This document shows positions 54,481 to 60,799 of a DNA stretch of 64,000 bases, one piece after another. How positions within the stretch are numbered: position 1 is the stretch's first letter; the number at the start of each line of letters is the position of its first letter. Source of the DNA: Salinivenus iranica. GTDB lineage: Bacteria; Bacteroidota; Rhodothermia; Rhodothermales; Salinibacteraceae. A program made the translations under genes and the position numbers. The stretch lies in contig NCRB01000013.1 in NCBI GenBank assembly GCA_002894665.1, positions 1 to 64,000 of the forward strand, read 5' to 3'. Below the pieces are notes generated by a model. It was not told the DNA's origin, ran no database searches, and was given only the letters and a program-made list of their open reading frames with translations.

Positions 54481-54824
54481 GTGTTCGTCTCGCTGGTCCA
54501 CGTCCGTTTCCATCGGAATTGATCCGTCCATTGACTGGGATCGGGCTCGTAGGCAGTGGTGACGGTCGTGCGTTGTGCTTCGTCCTTGTTGGAGGTTACG
54601 ACATGAACAGGCCGCCCCCGGTCGTAGGTCCCAAATGTGGCCTCACGATCCGTCCGTGTAAGAAGAAGCCGGGCTGTAGGGGTCGTTTCTGGATAGACTC
54701 CAAGCACAGTCCCCTTCTGCAAGGCCTGGATCACTTCGTCTACGGTGATGTCGCGATCGATCAAGGCGCGCCGGGCATCGCCGGTAAAGGCGATGTCCGC
54801 ATACGGCTCAGGTCGGGAGAGCAT
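54465..54824 (-). CDS. DUF4258-domain toxin
   Basis: A 119-residue protein of the DUF4258 family, an MqsR/RelE-like fold found as the toxin beside YgiT-type antitoxins. Family strings are FTGDARRALIDRDITVDEVI, VLGVYPETTPTARLLL, RPVHVVTSNKDEAQRTTV and TAYEPDPSQWTDQF. The active residues are not established for this group; members are presumed mRNA interferases. The gene starts 50 bp after cas6e and its end overlaps the antitoxin gene, so both are translationally linked. Confidence 0.86.
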   Translation of the reverse strand: MLSRPEPYADIAFTGDARRALIDRDITVDEVIQALQKGTVLGVYPETTPTARLLLTRTDREATFGTYDRGRPVHVVTSNKDEAQRTTVTTAYEPDPSQWTDQFRWKRTWTSETNTWGQA

Positions 54825-54874
54825 TGGAAGCAGCGATCGGATTCCACTCGTCTACGTCCATACATTCACGCACG

Positions 54875-55657
54875 CTAGGCCCGTCGCACCTTGAGCATGC
54901 CATAGCCGAAGCTCTTGTGGCGCCCGAGGCCGGAGCGGAGGAGGTCGACGAAGGCATCGCCGTCGGTGACCCGGAGCGTGCCGGTGAGCGTCACGTCGGG
55001 GCGCTTGATGGTGTCGGCCTTGCGCTCGCCACTTTCGGTTTTCGGCACGCGGCGCGTCATGCGCTCGATGGAGAAGCGGGTCATGCCGATGGATTGCGGC
55101 TCGGCCCCGCCGCGGATGTCGAACTGGCGCGTCAGCCAGTCGCGGTAGACCTGCTCGCGGGAGAGATCATCCTCTTCGGGCCGCGTCCAGGCTTCGGCGA
55201 GGAACGCGTCGAGCTCATCTCCTTCCTCCCACGTGCGCCTCTCGCCGTTCTGGTTCACGCCCGTCCCTGCGGACGCCTTGCGGACGACGGGACAGGCGCG
55301 AAGTTCGAACTGGAGCGCCATGCCCTCGGGGAAGGTCTGGGGCATCGGCTTGGCGGCGAGGCCGTCCCAGTCGCAGATCTCGTAGACCGTGGGGCTGGCG
55401 TCGAGCTGGGCGTTGGCCTGGAGCGTCTCGGCATCGGCCGTGGTGTAGCCGAGCACGCGCACCCGGCGGCCGTTCTGGGTCTCGTTCTCGATGCTGAACG
55501 GCTGGGGCGCGTTGTCCTGGAAAAGTTCGCCGAGGGCACAGTGGACGAGATAGCCGGTGTCGGTTTGGGCGAGGGGCAGGCGCAGCATCTTGCCGAGGGT
55601 GGTAAGGCCCTTGGCGTCGAGGCCGAGCTGCACCATGTGAAACTCCGAATCGGACAT
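54875..55657 (-). CDS. cas6e: CRISPR-associated Cas6e (crRNA endoribonuclease)
   Basis: A 260-residue RAMP-fold nuclease that cuts the pre-crRNA at each repeat hairpin and stays on the 3' end in Cascade. The N-terminal ferredoxin-like half contains the likely catalytic His39 in YLVHCALGELFQ, at the position used by I-E Cas6 enzymes. The C-terminal glycine-rich loop SGLGRHKSFGYGMLKVRR binds the RNA stem. It starts 25 bp after cas5e, and after it come the toxin-antitoxin genes instead of cas1. Confidence 0.95.
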   Translation of the reverse strand: MSDSEFHMVQLGLDAKGLTTLGKMLRLPLAQTDTGYLVHCALGELFQDNAPQPFSIENETQNGRRVRVLGYTTADAETLQANAQLDASPTVYEICDWDGLAAKPMPQTFPEGMALQFELRACPVVRKASAGTGVNQNGERRTWEEGDELDAFLAEAWTRPEEDDLSREQVYRDWLTRQFDIRGGAEPQSIGMTRFSIERMTRRVPKTESGERKADTIKRPDVTLTGTLRVTDGDAFVDLLRSGLGRHKSFGYGMLKVRRA

Positions 55658-55682
55658 GAGGAGATGAGAACGTGAGAAAGGG

Positions 55683-56441
55683 TTACGTCTGAGGTCGGAC
55701 AGTGCCGTTCACAATCCATCGCTCGCCGACGTGGATCTGGTTCTTCCAGTCGCGCCGGTCGGTGACGGGCTCGCGCAGGTCCACGTCCCGGTGGTCGTCG
55801 GATGGGTCGTCGGCGTCCGGATGGGTGGGCCACCACGCCGAGTACAAGGGGCCGTCGTCCGCGCGGTCGTGAAGGGGGGCCTGTACGAGGGCGTCAGATA
55901 GGCTGTCGGCCTCCATTCGACCGGCCAACAACGAGTCGGCGGGCAGGCACGGCTTGCGGCCGAGGAAGAGGGGACGCGCCGGGTGCTTCACCGCCGCCGC
56001 CAGGTCGTCGAGCGTCGGCGATTCGTCTGCCGGGTCCAGCGTGACGGCGACGGTGTGGACGGCGTCGGCCCAGTAGTCGCGGTAGCGCAGTAGCGGTCCC
56101 CGGTCTCCCTTTTTGTTCTGATTGGTGCGGTTTTCGAGCTTCCCATCTGTCGTCCAGGCTCGGCTTTCTCGTCCATAAGCACGCATATGTGGCTGGGAGA
56201 TGTCCACGGTTTGAAAGTCCTCGATCTGACGCCCCCGCCGGTCCTGGCGGGAGGCGTAGCGGAGGCGCTCCTGGAGGCGCTCCAGCCGGTCGAACTCGCT
56301 GTGATCGACTCCCAGCGCGTTGCCCAGCAGGCCCGTCATCATGGACAGCGCCGGGTAGGGCTGAATCTCGCCCTGGTTGTCCACGATGGGGGCGCCGAAG
56401 CTCATCAGCGGCGCGTCGAAGCGGAGCAGGAAAACGTCCAT
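55683..56441 (-). CDS. cas5e: CRISPR-associated Cas5e
   Basis: A 252-residue Cascade subunit that holds the 5' handle of the crRNA. The N terminus DVFLLRFDAPLMSFGAPIVD, the LSMMTGLLGNALG helix and the GRKPCLPADSL loop are typical of I-E Cas5 (CasD). The family also shows an acidic C-terminal insert here (HPDADDPSDDHRDVDL). The start at 56441 is fixed by the conserved N terminus. It lies 167 bp after cas7e, and the gap carries a hairpin. Confidence 0.95.
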   Translation of the reverse strand: MDVFLLRFDAPLMSFGAPIVDNQGEIQPYPALSMMTGLLGNALGVDHSEFDRLERLQERLRYASRQDRRGRQIEDFQTVDISQPHMRAYGRESRAWTTDGKLENRTNQNKKGDRGPLLRYRDYWADAVHTVAVTLDPADESPTLDDLAAAVKHPARPLFLGRKPCLPADSLLAGRMEADSLSDALVQAPLHDRADDGPLYSAWWPTHPDADDPSDDHRDVDLREPVTDRRDWKNQIHVGERWIVNGTVRPQT

Positions 56442-56608
56442 GGTGATGCGTGGTGAAGTGTGCTGGAAGGATTGGATGCACCGTACTTAACTGAACTGCA
56501 ACCGGAAGGGGCACTTTCGCTCATTGACGAGAGGATTTCTCCGCTCCGGACCGACCGTCGTCGGTCCTCCGGTCGAAATGACGGAGTGCGGAACGTTGGC
56601 GTTCGAAT
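56442..56608. repeat. Palindrome-bearing gap between cas7e and cas5e
   Basis: The 167-bp gap has a perfect 8-bp hairpin GGACCGAC-CGTC-GTCGGTCC (56548-56567) flanked by CTCCG and CGGAG. No gene is present. It could be a small mobile or regulatory element. Confidence 0.55.
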
Positions 56609-57877
56609 TCATTGCTTGGACTGGATCTGGTTCGCGGTCCACTCGGCAATGTTGGGCACCGTCGTCGTGTCCTCCACCTTCACGCGGTCGGTGAGTGCCT
56701 CCGTCGGTCCCATCGCCGCGAGGCGGCGGTCGGTCTGCACGCCGTACATCTGGTCGATCTCGTCGACGTATTGCCCCAGCTTCTCGTAGCTGTTTTCCAG
56801 CACGTTCTCGGTTGAGGCAGGTTTTTGGAACGCGTTGGCCAGCGTGCGCGGCTGGGCGGTGCCGGCCTCCGCAAAGAGACACTGCGCGTACGAGTAGGGG
56901 GCGGTGGAGCCGAGCATGGCCCCCGGCGACACCGTGGCCATCAGGTGCGTGAATCGCTGCATGACCTCGGCGGCGAGGTCGGTGTTGCCGTCGGTCCACG
57001 CGTCCTGCTCCACGCCCGAGAGATTGGACACGAGCAGCGGCACGTCCACGACGACGTAGCTGTAGAAGAGGCCGCTCGTGAGCTCCTGTGTGTTGATGTG
57101 TCCGGCACCCAGCTCGCCGCTTTCCTCCGGCTCGTCCCGTCGCAACTCGTCGACGGCCGAGAAGTAGTCGCTTTCGCTTTCCTGGGCGTGCGTGGTGAAG
57201 GCGTGGGCCACGTGCACGGCGGCGTCGCCCCGGGCCAGCACATCGCTCGTGGCCATCCGGCCAAACATGGCGGCGTCGAGGCCGCTGGCGAGTTCAAGGC
57301 CCTTCAGGTTCTTCTTGAGGTCGCGCTTTGAAATGTCGCGCATCGCGTCCGCCGCGTCTTTGACGGCATCGCTGTCCGGCTCGCCGTCTTCGTCCCAGAA
57401 CACCGGGAAGTCGTCTTTTGCATCCTCAATCATTCCGGCAGCCAACTCGCGCAGGTACCGCATCTCCGGCACGCCGAAGATGGTCACCTGATTGGTGTCG
57501 ATCATCTCCCGCGGAGTGTCGTCCTCGTCGGGATCGATGAGGGTCTTCAGGTCGCGTTTTCCGGCCTTGCTGTCGGACAGGAGGCGTTCCTTGAGGGCGA
57601 ACGTCACGGCGCGGACGAGCGGAGCCGGGTGGCCGTCGTCGATGAGCGGCCGGGCGAGACGGCGCCAGAACGTTTCCCGCGAGCGCAGGGATTCCGGCAC
57701 GTCCATGTCGTAGAGGGCGTGCTCCCCGTCGAAATTTCTCCAATGATACTTCAGGCACTGCGAGGAGACGCGCGTTCGGGTGGCACCGCCGAAGGGCAGT
57801 TGCTTCGCAAAGCCCGCGTCGTCGCGATTCAACAGGGTGCTCGGATAGGAAGTCAGCGCGTGGAGTTGGATGAACAT
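56609..57877 (-). CDS. cas7e: CRISPR-associated Cas7e (Cascade backbone)
   Basis: A 422-residue protein that polymerises along the crRNA as the Cascade backbone. The N terminus MFIQLHALTSYPSTLLNRDD, the thumb region with LPFGGATRTRVSSQCLKYHW and the DTNQVTIFGVPEMRYL part identify the I-E Cas7 (CasC) family. The central insert is longer and more acidic than in E. coli CasC (363 residues), as expected in a salt-adapted protein. It starts 58 bp after cse2. Confidence 0.95.
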   Translation of the reverse strand: MFIQLHALTSYPSTLLNRDDAGFAKQLPFGGATRTRVSSQCLKYHWRNFDGEHALYDMDVPESLRSRETFWRRLARPLIDDGHPAPLVRAVTFALKERLLSDSKAGKRDLKTLIDPDEDDTPREMIDTNQVTIFGVPEMRYLRELAAGMIEDAKDDFPVFWDEDGEPDSDAVKDAADAMRDISKRDLKKNLKGLELASGLDAAMFGRMATSDVLARGDAAVHVAHAFTTHAQESESDYFSAVDELRRDEPEESGELGAGHINTQELTSGLFYSYVVVDVPLLVSNLSGVEQDAWTDGNTDLAAEVMQRFTHLMATVSPGAMLGSTAPYSYAQCLFAEAGTAQPRTLANAFQKPASTENVLENSYEKLGQYVDEIDQMYGVQTDRRLAAMGPTEALTDRVKVEDTTTVPNIAEWTANQIQSKQ

Positions 57878-57935
57878 CGGTGCGTTGAGTGTTGATGCGT
57901 TGGGCGTTGAGCGTTGTAGGAGGTGGGGCGTTCGG
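57878..57935. repeat. GCGTTG tandem motif between cse2 and cas7e
   Basis: The hexamer GCGTTG occurs at 57882, 57897, 57904 and 57911, with a 7-bp period for the last three. The 58-bp gap has no other content. Confidence 0.6.
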
Positions 57936-58502
57936 TCAGTCTTCGTCTTGAGCGTGGAGGGTGTGGTAGTAGGGGCGGGCGATGCTCAGTCGGATGCCCT
58001 CGGCCGTCTCGCCGGACTGGTAAAAGAGCAGTTTGCGCACGTCGTCCCAGTTGGCCGGCTGCTGTTTGCTGGCGAGGTATTGGGCCATGCGGCGGAGGAG
58101 GACCGGCAGGGTCTCGTCGTCGGCCTCCAGGAGCCGCACGAAGCGGGTTTCGGCCCATCCGGCTTCGGCCAGCGCCTGTCCGAGGGGCACGTCGTAGTCG
58201 TGCAGGCCCGCGCAGTGGGCCATGCCCATCAGGAGGGTGGCCCAGCGCTGCTCCCATTTCGTCTGGGAGATCCAGTCGGGGGCCTCGTCCTGCTTCAGGT
58301 CGAACAGCACTTTCCAGAGCGTGGGGGTGACGGGTGTGTCCAGGTCGATGCGGCGGAGGGCAGCCCGATCCCCGTTCGGGAGTGCTCCCTCGTCGGGATG
58401 GAGCATCCCCGCGGCCCGGCCGACGGCTTGGGATGGGGAGATCGGAGCGTCTTCGTTACTCTCGGTGTCGAGTGATGTCTCTATATCTGGAGGCGGAGGC
58501 AT
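57936..58502 (-). CDS. cse2: CRISPR-associated Cse2 (Cascade small subunit)
   Basis: A 188-residue helical small subunit of Cascade. The family strings RRIDLDTPVTPTLWKVLF, WATLLMGMAHC and ADDETLPVLLRRMAQYLAS with the C-terminal DDVRKLLFYQSG are clear. The first 30 residues are acidic and variable (ETSLDTESNEDAPIS). It lies 212 bp after cse1 rather than the usual overlap or few bases, because repeat elements fill the gap. Confidence 0.93.
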   Translation of the reverse strand: MPPPPDIETSLDTESNEDAPISPSQAVGRAAGMLHPDEGALPNGDRAALRRIDLDTPVTPTLWKVLFDLKQDEAPDWISQTKWEQRWATLLMGMAHCAGLHDYDVPLGQALAEAGWAETRFVRLLEADDETLPVLLRRMAQYLASKQQPANWDDVRKLLFYQSGETAEGIRLSIARPYYHTLHAQDED

Positions 58503-58539
58503 GGGAGAAGCGGAATTGCCAATAGTATCGAGGACGGGT

Positions 58540-58567
58540 GCCCATTTTGGCTTGACCCAAAATGGGC
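58540..58567. repeat. Perfect 11-bp hairpin in the cse1-cse2 gap
   Basis: Arms GCCCATTTTGG (58540-58550) and CCAAAATGGGC (58557-58567) flank a 6-base loop. It lies 37 bp before cse2 and could act as an operator, an attenuator or a mobile-element end. No T run follows on the minus strand, so termination is unlikely. Confidence 0.7.
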
Positions 58568-58583
58568 GAAAAGGTCAAGGCTG

Positions 58584-58717
58584 TGAAGAAAATGGCTGAC
58601 GCTGCTACGGACTCCACTGAAATTCGGGGAACTCCCGCTTCCTTGTTCGGAAGCGCTCAGACATCCCGAATTTTGATCGTTTCGTCCTCCGCAGCCTCCG
58701 AGCCGCCATTTTCTTCA
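58584..58717. repeat. Nested inverted-repeat element overlapping the cse1 stop
   Basis: Outer arms TGAAGAAAATGGC (58584-58596) and GCCATTTTCTTCA (58705-58717), middle arms AAATTCGGG (58620-58628) and CCCGAATTT (58665-58673), and inner hairpin CGCTTCC-TTGTTC-GGAAGCG (58636-58655) share nearly one centre. The 134 bp can fold into one long imperfect hairpin. The right end contains the TGA stop of cse1. It looks like a MITE-sized insertion; no target-site duplication is obvious. Confidence 0.65.
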
Positions 58718-60295
58718 AGGCCGTGGCACGTTTGATTCTGAAGTAGGAGAGGAATTCGCAGGCTTGGAAGAGCTCGATTCTGAATCGGTGAAGGCGTATT
58801 TGAGGGTGTCGCGGGCGCTGCCGTGGAAGATCGTGCGGGCGCTGCTGCGGGCTTTCCAGTAGCGGGTGGCCGTGCTGGGGGCGTGGTCCTTGGCGTCGTC
58901 GAACTGGACCTGGGCCTCCTCCCAGAGCAGCGATTCCCAGTGGCGTCGCGCCTCGGTGTCGTCCAGGTCGACGGACGCCCACAGCGCTTCAAAGAATCGG
59001 GCGTCGACGGCACGGTCGAAGGCATCGAGCCAGGGGGACACGTCGTCGAACTCAATGGCGTCGGTGTCGCCCCCGCCCAGCAGCGTGCCAATGGCCGGAT
59101 AAAGCACTGTGCGGCGTACCTCATCCATCATTTCGACCCGATCGCGGGCCCGCTCTCCCAGCTTTTCGCGTCGAGATTTTTTCCGGAGCCAGCCGGACGC
59201 CGAATCGGGGACCGGCACGATGCGGTGGTGCAGGCCTTCGGTCTTGCCCTGCCCGCGCACCAGCGCCCGAGCGACGACATACATGTGTCCGTCGTCGGAA
59301 TCTCGGAACTGGAGCGCCGGCGGCGGGGCGTACTCGCCTGCGAAGACGATATTCTGCAATCGGTCGTAGGTAAAGCCCTCGCCCGGCAGCGTCAGGGCCT
59401 TGCCGCCGCTTTTCTCGATCGGGGTCCACGGATCCCCGGTATCGCCATTGAGCGAGTCGGGCGCGTCGACGCGCTGGCCCTTCGTGTTGGCCCGCCAGCA
59501 GACGAGGTCCCCATTGTCTTCTTGAAACCGGATGCGACGGCAGATTTCGAGAAAGTAGGGGTCGCAGTCCGCGAGCGGGATCGCGCTGTCTTTGGCCCCG
59601 TCCCACGGCCGAGTCCAGAGCAGGGCCGGCCCGTTGAGGGTGTACCGTTCGGACAAGGTGTTGCGCTCGTTCAGCAGCACATCCACGTCGCGCTTGAAGT
59701 GGTCTGCCCAGGACAGATCCGGCGAAAGGCCCACGAGGGGCCGGTTGCCGAACCCCCCGTTCATTCTTACGACCCCATAATTGCCCCGTCCCAGAAAGCC
59801 CTCCATCGTTTGCAGCGTCACGACCGCGTAGATCCAGTGCTCGGGGTCCGGGTGCCGGATGCGGCGGGCCTTCACGTCGTGGCTCTTCGACGTGATGAGG
59901 ACGTCCAGTTGATCGGGCGTGGGCACGTCGGCCTTGTACCCGGCGTCGTCGAGCGAGCCCTCCGGTACCGGCGACTGGAAGAAGGCGGGCCGCGACTCAT
60001 CCGCCACCACCAGGTGCCAGGCGGCCTCGTCGCCGTCGGCCAGTCCGACCAGGGCGTCGCGCCACGGGGCAACGGTATCCGGGGGTGTGCCGCCGGTCTC
60101 CCGAGCGACGGCCATCGCGGCCAGCTGGACGAGGAAGCTGTGCCAGGCCTGCTGCTGGTGCGCTTGCAGGGCCTCGAAGCTCAAAATATTGTCCTGCGTG
60201 AGCCGATGCAGGATCTGCGGCAGGGACTGACCCTGCACCGTGTTGTCCGGGAGGCGCACCCGCAGAAGCGGGTCGTCGAGCAGCGAGTACATCAT
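58715..60295 (-). CDS. cse1: CRISPR-associated Cse1 (Cascade large subunit)
   Basis: A 526-residue large subunit that recognises the PAM and would recruit Cas3. The start is the double ATG at 60295 (MMYSLLDDPLLRVRLPDNTV). Signature regions are SLPQILHRLTQDNILSFEAL, AMAVARETGG, the ARRIRHPDPEHW segment and the RDSDDGHMYVVARALVRGQG part. The C-terminal helical bundle is present to about residue 500. The last about 20 residues (DSESSSSKPANSSPTSESN) are Ser-rich and unlike the family, and the stop codon lies in the arm of an inverted-repeat element, so the original end may have been replaced. No cas3 lies upstream. Confidence 0.94.
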   Translation of the reverse strand: MMYSLLDDPLLRVRLPDNTVQGQSLPQILHRLTQDNILSFEALQAHQQQAWHSFLVQLAAMAVARETGGTPPDTVAPWRDALVGLADGDEAAWHLVVADESRPAFFQSPVPEGSLDDAGYKADVPTPDQLDVLITSKSHDVKARRIRHPDPEHWIYAVVTLQTMEGFLGRGNYGVVRMNGGFGNRPLVGLSPDLSWADHFKRDVDVLLNERNTLSERYTLNGPALLWTRPWDGAKDSAIPLADCDPYFLEICRRIRFQEDNGDLVCWRANTKGQRVDAPDSLNGDTGDPWTPIEKSGGKALTLPGEGFTYDRLQNIVFAGEYAPPPALQFRDSDDGHMYVVARALVRGQGKTEGLHHRIVPVPDSASGWLRKKSRREKLGERARDRVEMMDEVRRTVLYPAIGTLLGGGDTDAIEFDDVSPWLDAFDRAVDARFFEALWASVDLDDTEARRHWESLLWEEAQVQFDDAKDHAPSTATRYWKARSSARTIFHGSARDTLKYAFTDSESSSSKPANSSPTSESNVPRP

Positions 60296-60799
60296 GGACT
60301 GTGGAGCGAGGGGGCTGCAGAAATGAGCGAGAAGGAAGTGCGTCCACCAAGATAGGGATCCAGTTTTCTAGGGCGGACATTCTGTGTCCGGGATAAAAAT
60401 TACTCGTCTACCATCTGCACAAGATCGAGGGGGTGATAGGGTGTGAGGGCCGTCGACATAGAATCGGATTCGTTTCGGGTTGCGACGGCAGAAGCGCCGG
60501 CTGCCGCCCCGGCAGCGGCAAGGTAGCCGTCCTCAAAGTCCTCAGTTCGAGGTGCGCCCGAAAAGTTGGACTGGTGACCCGACTAAGACTGAGGTTGGGA
60601 CGCAGGACGCTTAGTTTCCTGTAAACCACGACCAATCCAACCACACGCCCGCCGGTGAACTGAACGCTTGCGCTTGCGAACGCTTGCGAGGGGATGACCA
60701 GTCCCCATCGAGACTAGTCTCTACCGAAACCGGTCCCTACCGAAACCGCCCCACCGAAACCGCTCCCTGTAGTTTTCCCACTAAGGTTCTTCCAGGTAG
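60296..60799. other. Intergenic region upstream of cse1, where cas3 is expected
   Basis: No gene is supported. A minus-strand frame of 60 codons (60582-60403) ends AVATRNESDSMSTALTPYHP then LDLVQMVDE and looks protein-like. It has no recognisable family and no start beyond a late ATG at 60459. An inverted repeat CGGACA-TTCTG-TGTCCG (60374-60390) lies about 80 bp before cse1 and may be an operator. The cas promoter must be here. No HD-nuclease or DEAD-helicase motif is present. Confidence 0.5.
60662..60762 (+). repeat. Direct repeats before the GGDEF-EAL gene
   Basis: An 11-mer GAACGCTTGCG occurs at 60662 and 60678. Nearer the gene, ACCGAAACCG occurs three times (60723, 60739 and 60753), 38-77 bp before the start codon. 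The spacing of 16 and 14 bp suggests repeated contacts by a regulator; this is inference. Confidence 0.6.

Noticed and set aside
53189-60295. Possibility of subtype I-C, I-F or a transposon-associated CRISPR system
   Set aside because: Cse1, Cse2 and the I-E-type Cas6, Cas5, Cas7, Cas1 and Cas2 sequences and the 61-bp array period fit I-E; no Tn7-like genes are present.
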